Assembly: GCF_000496695.1 (NCBI RefSeq)
Contig: NZ_BAUJ01000019.1
Location: forward strand, 1 to 64,000
Length of the DNA stretch: 64,000 bases
Direction of reading: 5' to 3'
Source: Vibrio halioticoli NBRC 102217
GTDB lineage: Bacteria > Pseudomonadota > Gammaproteobacteria > Enterobacterales > Vibrionaceae
Shown here: one piece after another, positions 53,726-62,412 of the stretch
Layout: each line of letters starts with the position of its first letter
How positions within the stretch are numbered: position 1 is the stretch's first letter
The notes under the pieces: model-generated
What the model was told of the DNA's origin: nothing
The model's database searches: none
The model's input: only the letters and a program-made list of their open reading frames with translations
Made by a program: the position numbers and the translations under genes

Positions 53726-54649
53726 TTAATCCTCCAAAGAAAACGACACTGGACAGTGATCACTAAGCTGATAGTTCAGCACATCTTGCTTAGCATACAT
53801 ATTCTGTTTCGGCAGCGAGTAGCTTAAATCCGAACTGACGATGATGTGATCAATCAAGCTTCTAAATCTATGGGTTTGATTTGGGTTACGGTTTGAGCGT
53901 ATTTCACATTTAGCTTGGCTGGTTTTACTGGCAAGTTGCGCTTTGTGAGTGTCATGGGTGAGGGTTTTCCACAACCAGTCGCCTTTATAAGCAAGGTTAT
54001 GATTGAAATCCCCCAAAATGATATAAGACTGCCCGCGACTTTCTCGTTGTACTATCCATTGGTTTAACTTTTGTGCTTGCTTTTGCACTATGTCGCAAGA
54101 GCGGTTGCGGTTCTTCTTGCCCTTACAACCGGCTTTGAGATGCACTGAGAGCAGGTGAATGTGTGTGGGGGCTTTTGCAGATGGGATTGCGGATGCGATT
54201 TCGATGTAAGTAGCAAATCGCAGTTTACCGCCTCGCTCGACATTTAAATCAATGTCGGGGTGTTCAATTACATTAAGGTCTTTTTTAAAGGCAACTCCGG
54301 TGTACTGATTGATGTCACCAAATTGCTTGGCGGAGTGTTTAGCAAGTGCACGCTCAGAAAGCACCACAGTGTATTGCCTGCCCACTACGCGCTGAATGGC
54401 CTCAATACTGTCGACTTCTTGAAAAGCGAGTAGATCCGGTTGAATGTTTTGCAAGTAACGAGAGAGGGTGGAAAAGTCATTTTTGTCACGCTGACTTTCG
54501 GCAAACTGTGGATAACTTTGCGTAGAAAGCCAGGCTAAATTCCAAGTGGTTAATTTTAAATCTACCGCATAAGCACTTGCGGACACACATATTAGAAGCA
54601 ACATATAGCAAGTAAATGCAAGTGCTTTTTTTCTAAATATTATTTTCAA
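53726..54649 (-). CDS. Exported endonuclease/exonuclease/phosphatase-family protein
   Basis: 307 residues. Signal peptide (ending near AYA-VDL) and an EEP fold: TWNLAWL, FQEVDS (catalytic Glu), LSVHLKAGC, LGDFNHN, and SDHCPVSF at the C terminus. Probably a periplasmic or secreted nuclease or phosphodiesterase. Confidence 0.85.
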   Translation of the reverse strand: MKIIFRKKALAFTCYMLLLICVSASAYAVDLKLTTWNLAWLSTQSYPQFAESQRDKNDFSTLSRYLQNIQPDLLAFQEVDSIEAIQRVVGRQYTVVLSERALAKHSAKQFGDINQYTGVAFKKDLNVIEHPDIDLNVERGGKLRFATYIEIASAIPSAKAPTHIHLLSVHLKAGCKGKKNRNRSCDIVQKQAQKLNQWIVQRESRGQSYIILGDFNHNLAYKGDWLWKTLTHDTHKAQLASKTSQAKCEIRSNRNPNQTHRFRSLIDHIIVSSDLSYSLPKQNMYAKQDVLNYQLSDHCPVSFSLED

Positions 54650-54797
54650 AAGTTGTCATCCCCGTTCATCGCCCATCGCAAAAGTACTTTAAAAATTGCA
54701 ACCCATACTAAAAAAAAAATACGTTTTTTTTTGTTCTGTGAGTGGAGTAATTTACTCGCAAAAGATCGGCCCTAAAAAAGGACACTTGACCTTTATT

Positions 54798-54811
54798 TTG
54801 ATCTAAATCAA
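54798..54811 (+). promoter_or_regulatory. FNR box of the nrdD promoter
   Basis: TTGATCTAAATCAA is a perfect FNR site; TTAAAT at 54834-54839 fits as the -10 with the box centred about 41 bp before the start. Predicts anaerobic expression of whatever follows. Confidence 0.85.
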
Positions 54812-54843
54812 TAAAAAAGTGTGGCACATCTCGTTAAATACGC

Positions 54844-54890
54844 CCACAATATGTAGTGTCGAATATCAAATTAAATACCCTATATAGTGT
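54844..54890 (+). promoter_or_regulatory. Tandem NrdR boxes
   Basis: CCACAATATGTAGTGT (54844-54859) and ATACCCTATATAGTGT (54875-54890) both resemble the NrdR consensus ACACWATATATAGTGT and are exactly 31 bp apart start to start, the usual three-turn spacing of NrdR pairs. They overlap the expected transcription start, so NrdR would repress. Confidence 0.8.
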
Positions 54891-54922
54891 ATCTGTGTAT
54901 ATGCTGTGGGTAAGGAGAAATT

Positions 54923-55984
54923 GTGAAACCAGTTGTTTTAAAAAGAGACGGTTCTCTTGCCCCTTTCGCCAAAGATCGCATTGTCGAAGCTATCAAAAGT
55001 GCAGGATCAGATGTTGATCAGTGCCTATCGGATTATGCTGAAGACGTTGCAAAGCAGGTAGAGGGACAACTGGCGGGTAGCCACGAAGTGGATATCCAGC
55101 AAATCCAAACCTTAGTCGAAAATGAACTTATGCAAGGCCCATATAAAGGTCTGGCTCGTTCTTACATCGAGTATCGCCATGATCGTGATAAAGCGAGAGA
55201 GAAGAAAAGTGTTCTTAACCAAGAGATCCAAGGCCTTATTGAGCAATCAAATGCCGATCTGTTGAATGAGAATGCCAACAAAGATGGCAAAGTGATCCCA
55301 ACTCAGCGCGATCTGTTAGCGGGCATCGTGGCTAAGCACTACGCCAAAACACATATTCTTCCTCGTGACATCGTACAAGCTCATGAGCAAGGCGATATCC
55401 ACTACCACGATCTTGATTACGCACCGTTTTTCCCAATGTTTAACTGTATGCTTATCGATCTTAAAGGCATGTTAACACATGGATTTAAGATGGGTAATGC
55501 TGAGATTGATACACCAAAATCAATTTCTACAGCGACAGCGGTCACCGCGCAAATCATCGCGCAAGTGGCTAGCCACATCTACGGCGGTACCACCATCAAC
55601 CGTATTGATGAAGTGCTTGAACCGTACGTGATGAGCAGTTACGAAAAACATTTAGAAGTGGCGAAAGAGTGGGATATTCATGATCCTAAAGCATTTGCGC
55701 GCTCTCGCACGGAAAAAGAATGTTACGACGCATTCCAATCTTTAGAATACGAAGTAAACACACTGCATACCGCAAACGGACATTATGTGGTAGAAGTTTT
55801 TTCAAATGATGTGGGTGTATGTATGTCTCAGAAGCTCACGGTTCCTCAGCTAGATTACATAACCCCAGTATTAAAAGGCTTTGATGAGTCTAATCTATCT
55901 TCCTATCCAGCATTAAAAGTTATGCGAGAGTACTCTCACATTTTTGCAGCAAATGACGCTAACTTTCTTGCTATTGCAGCTTAA
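54923..55984 (+). pseudogene. nrdD: Truncated resident anaerobic ribonucleotide reductase fused to a foreign tail
   Basis: 353-codon frame from GTG (AAGGAG before it). Residues 1-286 are genuine NrdD: ATP-cone (VVLKRDGSLAPF) and the beginning of the catalytic barrel up to EVNTLHTANG. At about base 55782 homology stops in the middle of the conserved NGQTPF region and 68 unrelated residues (HYVVEVFSNDV to NFLAIAA) follow. All active-site cysteines after this point and the glycyl radical are missing, so it cannot work. It retains the FNR/NrdR promoter. Codon usage looks more host-like than in the copy downstream. Confidence 0.88.
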
Positions 55985-56006
55985 TCCAATTACGTAGGAC
56001 AAAATA
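55783..56006 (+). other. Foreign junction segment between the two nrdD copies
   Basis: About 220 bp of unrecognised sequence that starts inside nrdD and ends at the second nrdD. It keeps the truncated frame open for 67 codons. Likely the left end of the inserted element; no repeat or integrase remnant identified by eye. Confidence 0.5.
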
Positions 56007-58148
56007 ATGATCATGAAACCAGTAACTAAATCTATCGTTATTAAACGTGATGGGGCGAAAGTGCAGTTTAATCCTGAACTGATTAAATATGCCGTACAAG
56101 CTGCTGCCGAGCAGGTAGGTTCTGTAAAACTTGATTTGAGCGATATTGTTGCCGCAAATGTAGCGGAGCAACTGATGAAGAAAGCTGAAATCAAAATTAA
56201 TGATATACAGAAGTTAGTAGAATCTGAATTGATGCATCATGATGAGGATGTTGCTAGAGCGTATATCGAATACAGACACGATAGAGATATCAAGCGTGAA
56301 AAAGCTAGTGCTCTTAGCTCTGAAATTTCAGGCTTAATCGAACAAAGTAATGCTGAGCTATTAAACGAAAATGCAAATAAAGATGGTAAAGTTATACCAA
56401 CTCAGCGTGATTTATTAGCAGGTATTGTATCTAAACACTACGCTAAAAATCATATGCTGCCACGTGATGTCGTGTCAGCACATGACATTGGTCAAATTCA
56501 TTATCACGATCTTGATTACTCGCCATTCTTCCCAATGTTTAACTGTATGATTGTTGACTTAGAAAATATGTTGACGAATGGTTTTCGAATGGGTAACGCT
56601 GAGATTGAGACTCCTAAGTCAATTCAAACAGCCACCGCAGTTACAGCGCAAATCGTAGCGCAAGTAGCAAGTCATACCTACGGTGGTACAACGTTAAATC
56701 GCCTAGATGAAGTTTTAGCACCTTACGTTACAGCCAGTTATGCAAAGCATCTTGCAACTGCTGAAAAATGGAATATTCCTGATACGAAAGCGTATGCAAA
56801 AGAGTTAACAGAAAAAGAGGTGTTTGATTCTTTTCAATCACTAGAATATGAGATCAACACGCTATTTTCGAGCAATGGTCAGACTCCTTTTTTAAGTATA
56901 AACATAGGGTTAGGAACATCGTGGGAATCTAGGCTGATCCAAAAAGCTATCTTTGATAATCGAATTGCTGGTCTGGGTAAGAGCAAGAAAACAGCGGTGT
57001 TCCCGAAGTTAATTTTTACGATTAAAGACGGAATTAATCATAAACAAGAAGATCCAAACTACGACATTAAACAGTTGGCATTAAAGTGTTCAACTAAGCG
57101 CATGTATCCAGATATTCTGAATTATGACAAAGTTGTCGAAGTAACTGGTTCATTTAAAGCTCCAATGGGCTGTCGTAGCTTCTTAGGTAAATATGTTGAT
57201 GAGCAAGGCAATGAAATTCATGAGGGTCGTAACAACCTTGGCGTTGTAAGTCTAAATCTACCTCGTATTGCTATGGAAGCAGAAGGTGAAGAACATAAGT
57301 TCTTCACAATTCTAGATGAACGTATCGCATTGGTTAGAAAAGCTCTTGAGACACGTATTGATCGCTTGAGAGGAGTTAAAGCAAAAGTTGCTCCTATTTT
57401 GTATACCGAGGGCGCTCTTGGAGTTCGTTTAGATCCTGAAGATGAAGTTTTGGATGTATTCAAAAATGGCCGAGCTTCAGTATCAATGGGTTACATTGGC
57501 ATCCATGAAACGATTAATGCTTTATACGCTAACTCTGAAGAACACATTTACGATAGTGAAGAGTTACGTCAAAAGGGTATAGCTATTGTTAAGCGCCTTA
57601 AAGATGCGACAGAGGCTTGGACGAAAGAAACGGGGTGGGGCTTTAGTTTATATAGCACTCCTTCTGAGAATCTTTGTACTCGATTCTGCTCGTTAGACAC
57701 TAAAGAATTTGGTGTGTTAGAAAACGTTACAGATAAAGGCTATTACACAAATAGTTTCCATTTGGATGTTGAAAAGAAAGTGAATCCTTATGACAAGATT
57801 GACTTTGAGATGCCATACCCTGCTTTAGCATCAGGTGGTTTTATCTGTTATGGCGAATACCCGAATATGCAACACAATCTTGAAGCTTTAGAAAATGTTT
57901 GGGACTACAGCTATTCTCGTGTGCCTTACTACGGAACTAATACTCCTATTGATGAGTGTTATGAATGTGGATTCACAGGTGAATTTGACTGTACGAGTAA
58001 AGGTTTTGAGTGTCCAAAATGTGGTAATCATGACTCGAAGAAAGTATCAGTAACCCGAAGAGTTTGTGGCTACCTAGGTTCTCCTGATGCAAGACCGTTC
58101 AACTCAGGTAAGCAAGAAGAAGTGATTCGAAGAGTTAAACACATGTAG
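56007..58148 (+). CDS. nrdD: Anaerobic ribonucleoside-triphosphate reductase (imported complete copy)
   Basis: 713 residues, full length (E. coli 712). ATP-cone, catalytic ten-stranded barrel with SSNGQTPFLSINIGLG, zinc site CYECGF...CPKCGN and glycyl-radical site RRVCGYLG (Gly688). Reduces NTPs to dNTPs without oxygen. Its central part is closely similar to the truncated copy upstream (for example QSNA-LLNENANKDGKVIPTQ in both) but diverged elsewhere and more AT-rich, so it is a paralogue from another lineage, not a tandem duplicate. AGGAC precedes ATG; the gene probably relies on readthrough from the resident promoter. Confidence 0.95.
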   Translation: MIMKPVTKSIVIKRDGAKVQFNPELIKYAVQAAAEQVGSVKLDLSDIVAANVAEQLMKKAEIKINDIQKLVESELMHHDEDVARAYIEYRHDRDIKREKASALSSEISGLIEQSNAELLNENANKDGKVIPTQRDLLAGIVSKHYAKNHMLPRDVVSAHDIGQIHYHDLDYSPFFPMFNCMIVDLENMLTNGFRMGNAEIETPKSIQTATAVTAQIVAQVASHTYGGTTLNRLDEVLAPYVTASYAKHLATAEKWNIPDTKAYAKELTEKEVFDSFQSLEYEINTLFSSNGQTPFLSINIGLGTSWESRLIQKAIFDNRIAGLGKSKKTAVFPKLIFTIKDGINHKQEDPNYDIKQLALKCSTKRMYPDILNYDKVVEVTGSFKAPMGCRSFLGKYVDEQGNEIHEGRNNLGVVSLNLPRIAMEAEGEEHKFFTILDERIALVRKALETRIDRLRGVKAKVAPILYTEGALGVRLDPEDEVLDVFKNGRASVSMGYIGIHETINALYANSEEHIYDSEELRQKGIAIVKRLKDATEAWTKETGWGFSLYSTPSENLCTRFCSLDTKEFGVLENVTDKGYYTNSFHLDVEKKVNPYDKIDFEMPYPALASGGFICYGEYPNMQHNLEALENVWDYSYSRVPYYGTNTPIDECYECGFTGEFDCTSKGFECPKCGNHDSKKVSVTRRVCGYLGSPDARPFNSGKQEEVIRRVKHM

Positions 58149-58157
58149 TGAGGCTAA

Positions 58158-58628
58158 ATGAATTACCATAAGTACCATTCAGTAGATGTAGTGAACGGAG
58201 AGGGTACTCGCTGTACCCTGTTCGTGGCTGGTTGTGAACACAATTGTAGAGGGTGTTACAATAAATCTACATTGAACCCTAATTCAGGTCATCTGTTTAC
58301 CCAAGAGATCGAAGAGCAGATAATTGCTGATCTTAAAGATAAACGTATAAAGAGACGTGGTTTATCTTTATCTGGCGGCGATCCTCTTCATCCTGCTAAC
58401 TTAGAACAAATTTACCAATTAGTTTTAAGAGTAAAAAAAGAATGTTCAGACAAAGATATTTGGATGTGGACAGGTTACACCTTAGCTGAATTAAACCCAA
58501 AACAGCAGGCGATCGTGGAAAATATAGATGTGCTTATTGATGGGAAATTCGAGCAAGATAGTTATGATCCTGGATTACTGTGGCGTGGCTCTAGTAATCA
58601 GGTAATTCATCACTTTAAAGATATTTAA
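58158..58628 (+). CDS. nrdG: Anaerobic NrdD-activating enzyme
   Basis: 156 residues, radical SAM activase with CEHNCRGCYN (Cys26, 30, 33) and LSGGDPLHPANL. Generates the glycyl radical on NrdD using SAM and a [4Fe-4S] cluster. 9 nt after the complete nrdD copy. Confidence 0.95.
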   Translation: MNYHKYHSVDVVNGEGTRCTLFVAGCEHNCRGCYNKSTLNPNSGHLFTQEIEEQIIADLKDKRIKRRGLSLSGGDPLHPANLEQIYQLVLRVKKECSDKDIWMWTGYTLAELNPKQQAIVENIDVLIDGKFEQDSYDPGLLWRGSSNQVIHHFKDI

Positions 58629-58640
58629 ATCAATGATAGA
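58629..58640 (+). repeat. 12-bp direct repeat, left copy
   Basis: ATCAATGATAGA immediately after the nrdG stop; identical to 62438-62449 beyond the three-gene operon. With AAG after one variable base the match is 15 of 16. Confidence 0.6.
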
Positions 58641-58652
58641 CAAGGAGTGGTT

Positions 58653-59684
58653 ATGGCAGATTATATTAAGTACTTACCAGTTGATAATGGCGATAGCATT
58701 TTAATCAAGTCGGGTTATAAGTCAGTTCTTACGGACATTAAGTACCGTACTTCAGATGATGATGTTTATGATATTTTTGATGATATTAAAGACGCATGCT
58801 CAGACAATAAGCTAAGTCTTTATGTGTCTACTCATCAAGATCAAGATCATGTGTTGGGCTTTTCTGACGTATTTCATTGTGGCACTCCAGTCAACTGGAA
58901 AAACGATGGAAATACGTTACTAGTTTGTGAAATTGCATGCTCTGAACGAGCATTGACAGAAGATAAAACAGATCAGTCACGAGCGATATTAAACGAAATT
59001 CGCCGCCGTAACAGGCTCATAGGTACAGTTGACGCAGATAAGGATGGGAATCGCTTAAAAGTAGTCAAAGAAGGTGATAACTTATCGATGGGAACCAAAC
59101 TTAAAGGCAAAGTTTTAGCCCCAAACGGTGAAGAGGCTGATGGTGAAAGCCGTAATAACAGTAGCGTGGTCGTGCGTTGGATTTATAGTGGTGATAAAAA
59201 TAGTACCAAGATTCTTTTAGGTGGTGATGCTGAATGTGAAGTTTGGGAGCGCCTTGATACTGACTACAAAGCTGAAGATCTAGATTGGCATTTGTGTACT
59301 GCACCACATCATTGTAGTTTGACTCCTTTAGCAAAAAAAGAAGACAAGACAGATAAAAATAGCGACTACGTAGATAATGACAAGGCTATTAACGCTCTTA
59401 ATCATCCGTTGGGAAAAGCATTCGTAGTATCTTCTTCTAAAAAAATTAAACGGGATGATGATAATCCACCTCATTACAAAGCCAAGAATAAGTGGATTTC
59501 AATACTAAAAACTTCTGAGACAGATGAATCCAAAGAGCGTTTTTTCTGTACAGCAGAGCATGAAGAAAAAACAGCTCCTGTGGTGTTTACTTTGAATGAT
59601 AACGGTATAACTCTAGAGAAGAAATCAAAAAGTAATAATGCTACTAAAGCTACCGCAGTCAACAAGCCTACTACATATGGATAA
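58653..59684 (+). CDS. ComEC-like metallo-beta-lactamase hydrolase with Gly-ending tail
   Basis: 343 residues from the ATG at 58653 (AAGGAG 8 nt before it), 24 nt after nrdG. MBL fold of the ComEC/Rec2 type: STHQDQDHVLGF (H61, D63, D65, H66, matching SHxDxDHxGG), NNSSVVVRWIYSG, ILLGGDAE (D192) and TAPHHCS (H219-H220, cf. PHHGS). Free-standing, without membrane helices. After the domain the chain ends in a Lys/Asn/Thr-rich, presumably flexible tail of about 25 residues ending TTYG. That resembles the C-terminal Gly/Ala tails of CBASS cyclases that are conjugated by Cap2. First gene of a three-gene operon. Confidence 0.86.
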   Translation: MADYIKYLPVDNGDSILIKSGYKSVLTDIKYRTSDDDVYDIFDDIKDACSDNKLSLYVSTHQDQDHVLGFSDVFHCGTPVNWKNDGNTLLVCEIACSERALTEDKTDQSRAILNEIRRRNRLIGTVDADKDGNRLKVVKEGDNLSMGTKLKGKVLAPNGEEADGESRNNSSVVVRWIYSGDKNSTKILLGGDAECEVWERLDTDYKAEDLDWHLCTAPHHCSLTPLAKKEDKTDKNSDYVDNDKAINALNHPLGKAFVVSSSKKIKRDDDNPPHYKAKNKWISILKTSETDESKERFFCTAEHEEKTAPVVFTLNDNGITLEKKSKSNNATKATAVNKPTTYG

Positions 59685-59689
59685 TTAAT

Positions 59690-61912
59690 ATGCCAGAACT
59701 ACCAGATTGGATTGGTTATGATGTTAGGGTATTAGAGCAGCACGAAGACGTGCTGCTCTCTTCTATTATCATATTGGAACAGTCGGTTGATGTTTGTTTT
59801 GATATTCATTTCCCTCATTACCCTCAAGCTCACGATAAGCGAATTCATAATCCAGAAAAAATAACGTTAAGTTACGCTAAAACTGAGGCAAGAGGTGCGC
59901 CTGATGTTCTGGCGATTCGAGATGATTTCCCTCGACATCTACCACATTTAAATCCAACGAAGTTGACTTCCCCAGTCTCGATCTGCTTATGGCGTAAAGG
60001 TGGAACTAAAGCTCTATACATACAGAAAGGTATTGAAAGTCTTATTGACGTTCTACAAGAGTGGTTGGTTGACGCATCTTTGGGAGATCTAAATACTGAT
60101 GGTTGGGAGCCATCCCCTCGAACGAGTTGTGCAAGCCTAGTTACAAATGCACCGAAGTTGCAAGAGATGATATGCAACCCTAAGAGCGCAGGGATGCTAT
60201 TACAGCTTGAGACAAAAGTCTGTTTTAGTAGATTCAAGGGGACGCCATTTGGTGTTTCAGCCAGCAAAGCAATTATTAACCTTAAAAATATTGATAGCTA
60301 TGTTAACGCAAGGAAAAACGGTCAATGTGTTACGAAGCAGGTAAGCGTTAAGGGAGAGAAGCTTGAACACCTAAACACGTTTGTCTTAGTACCAAGCCAT
60401 AGTTATGCCAATGATATTAATGATAGCCGTGAAATAGAATCTCTAGCTGATCTTAAAGCGTTTGCATGCGATGACATTTATAACGACTTTATTGAGATTG
60501 TTGAGTCTGAGTTTTCTCGCTTCAATGAAGAGCGAGCAGTTATAGTTGTTATTGCCAAACGCAGACCTAAGGCGATGATCTCAGAAATAATGGGGCTTTC
60601 TAAAGATGAAGAGTGTAGAAAAGTTGAGCTGCTTCCGTTTCTAATCCACTATCGTAAACGAGAAATTCAGGTAGACTTTTTATCGCTACGCTCTCGAATG
60701 AATCCAGAAGAGTTAGCCCAAATATCTGGGGTTGAACCCAACGGTGGCTCGTTAGGTTTTATCGGTGCAGGTGCGTTGGGATCTGCAATCTCAGATCAAT
60801 TAGCGAGATCTGGTGTATACAAAATCAAACAGTGGGATAGGGATAGCATAGAGTTACACAATTCTGCTCGTCATGTTTGTATCGACTCCACTTTTGAAAC
60901 ACCAGTGTTGTCAACTAAAGCGAGAATGGTTGTGGAGCGGCTAAAACAGTTGAGTGAAGAGCATCGAAAGGGAGTTGAAGGTTTCGATAAGCACTTTGAA
61001 ATTCAAAATGAACGAGGCGTTTGCTCTAAGCTCGATTTGCTTATAGACACTACTGGTTCAGATCTCATGGGATCATGGCAAGAGCGTCCTTCATGTGCAG
61101 TAACACGAGTTTATGTTTCCGATAGCGGGCGAATTGGTGTAATACAATGCTTGCAAAGTAATGGGGACGGTGCAGATATCCTAGATCTTGATGCATACCT
61201 TATCTTATCCTCGACTCGGATTGGGGCGTTACGTGACTGGTTGATTCGAGATGCCTCTCTAGAAGCTAAACTAATAGGCTTAAGTTGTAGTAGTGAAACT
61301 TTGGCTTTACCTTGGTCTTCAGTACTTAACCATGCTTCAACGTTTGTACCTTTGATTAGAAAGCAAATGTCTGAGTCGAGATCAATGCTGGGTATCAATG
61401 TTTTAGATGACGATGGTCTTCCTCAGGGATACATGCAAGTAGCTAAGCAGGATGAACTGATATTTGAAGCTCAAACCATTGCTGACGCTGATGGTGTAGA
61501 GTGGTATATTACCGTTCATTCGTCTGTGACAGAGAAGTGCGATAAGGTCACTAGTGAATATGCGCCAAAAGAAGCTGGCGGTTACTTATGTGGCTTAGTG
61601 AATATGGAGCTAAATCGCATCTCAATAGTGTTTGCATCGAAAGGTAAATTTACTTCTACTGCAACTGGGCTAACTCTAGAACCCATTGATGAAGATAATG
61701 AGTTTAAGGCGCTAATGGAAAGTTGTAATGAGATGTTGTTGCCTCTCGGAACATGGCATTCTCATCCTAGTTCTACATCCAAAGAGTCTAGTACTGATAT
61801 GCGTACATTGGAAGAAGTTACGAAACAAAAGCAGCCACTACCGTTTGTAATGCTAATCAAAGGAGCTGATGGTATAAACCTTCAAGTAGGGTACAACAGG
61901 AATTTTGACTAA
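59690..61912 (+). CDS. E2-E1-JAB triple-domain ubiquitin-like conjugation protein
   Basis: 740 residues. N-terminal E2-like domain (about 1-150) with catalytic Cys99 in PVSICLW and the EWL helix after it; a linker/beta region; an E1/ThiF domain with GAGALG (359-364), Asp383, and LHNSARHV (Arg394), and a candidate E1 active Cys533 in GLSCSSETLALPW; and a C-terminal JAB/MPN peptidase with Glu628 (KEAGGYLCG), H690-S-H692-P, S700 and D703, i.e. a complete JAMM zinc site. It joins in one chain what CBASS type II splits into Cap2 (E2-E1) and Cap3 (JAB). 5 nt after the MBL gene. No separate ubiquitin-like protein is encoded nearby. Confidence 0.9.
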   Translation: MPELPDWIGYDVRVLEQHEDVLLSSIIILEQSVDVCFDIHFPHYPQAHDKRIHNPEKITLSYAKTEARGAPDVLAIRDDFPRHLPHLNPTKLTSPVSICLWRKGGTKALYIQKGIESLIDVLQEWLVDASLGDLNTDGWEPSPRTSCASLVTNAPKLQEMICNPKSAGMLLQLETKVCFSRFKGTPFGVSASKAIINLKNIDSYVNARKNGQCVTKQVSVKGEKLEHLNTFVLVPSHSYANDINDSREIESLADLKAFACDDIYNDFIEIVESEFSRFNEERAVIVVIAKRRPKAMISEIMGLSKDEECRKVELLPFLIHYRKREIQVDFLSLRSRMNPEELAQISGVEPNGGSLGFIGAGALGSAISDQLARSGVYKIKQWDRDSIELHNSARHVCIDSTFETPVLSTKARMVVERLKQLSEEHRKGVEGFDKHFEIQNERGVCSKLDLLIDTTGSDLMGSWQERPSCAVTRVYVSDSGRIGVIQCLQSNGDGADILDLDAYLILSSTRIGALRDWLIRDASLEAKLIGLSCSSETLALPWSSVLNHASTFVPLIRKQMSESRSMLGINVLDDDGLPQGYMQVAKQDELIFEAQTIADADGVEWYITVHSSVTEKCDKVTSEYAPKEAGGYLCGLVNMELNRISIVFASKGKFTSTATGLTLEPIDEDNEFKALMESCNEMLLPLGTWHSHPSSTSKESSTDMRTLEEVTKQKQPLPFVMLIKGADGINLQVGYNRNFD

Positions 61913-61914
61913 AA

Positions 61915-62412
61915 ATGAAAGAGTTACTAACTAAAATCTCATCTTATAACTTGTTTAATTACTTGTTTCCAGGTGCATTGTTTGTCGTTCTATTAGAAAA
62001 ACTTACACATTTTTCACTAAGGCAGGATGATTTAGTTCTAGGTGTTTTCTTTTACTATTTTCTTGGTTTGGTAATCAGTCGTATGGGTTCGGTCTTTGTT
62101 GAGCCTGCTCTTAAGAAGCTACGAGTTGTTAAGTTTGCTGACTATGCGGATTATTTACCAGCGTCAAAAGAAGATGGCTTAATTGCTACACTTTCGGAAC
62201 AAAATAACATGTTTCGGACTTTATGCTCTGTGATGATGTGTTTAGGTGGGGCGAAAATATGGGAATTTTATTCGTTACAGTACCCCTGGGTCATTGAGAA
62301 TATGGAGGCTATCGTAATCTGTGGGCTGGGGATATTATTTGTTCTAGCCTATAGAAAACAGACAGCCTATATTAGTGCCAGAGTGACTCGCCACACAAAT
62401 AAAAAAAATTGA
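61915..62412 (+). CDS. Small four-helix membrane protein of the conjugation operon
   Basis: 165 residues, starting 2 nt after the E2-E1-JAB gene. Predicted membrane helices at about 12-29, 41-60, 99-117 and 129-147 with a soluble loop (65-97). The N terminus KISSYNLFNYLFPGALF resembles short membrane proteins seen beside other defence genes. It may be the membrane effector or the membrane anchor of the system; not recognised as a named family. Confidence 0.78.
   Translation: MKELLTKISSYNLFNYLFPGALFVVLLEKLTHFSLRQDDLVLGVFFYYFLGLVISRMGSVFVEPALKKLRVVKFADYADYLPASKEDGLIATLSEQNNMFRTLCSVMMCLGGAKIWEFYSLQYPWVIENMEAIVICGLGILFVLAYRKQTAYISARVTRHTNKKN

Noticed and set aside
55783-55984. Intein or group I intron inside the truncated nrdD
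   Set aside because: nrdD is a known host of such elements, but no splicing-domain blocks are seen and the old gene does not resume in frame downstream.
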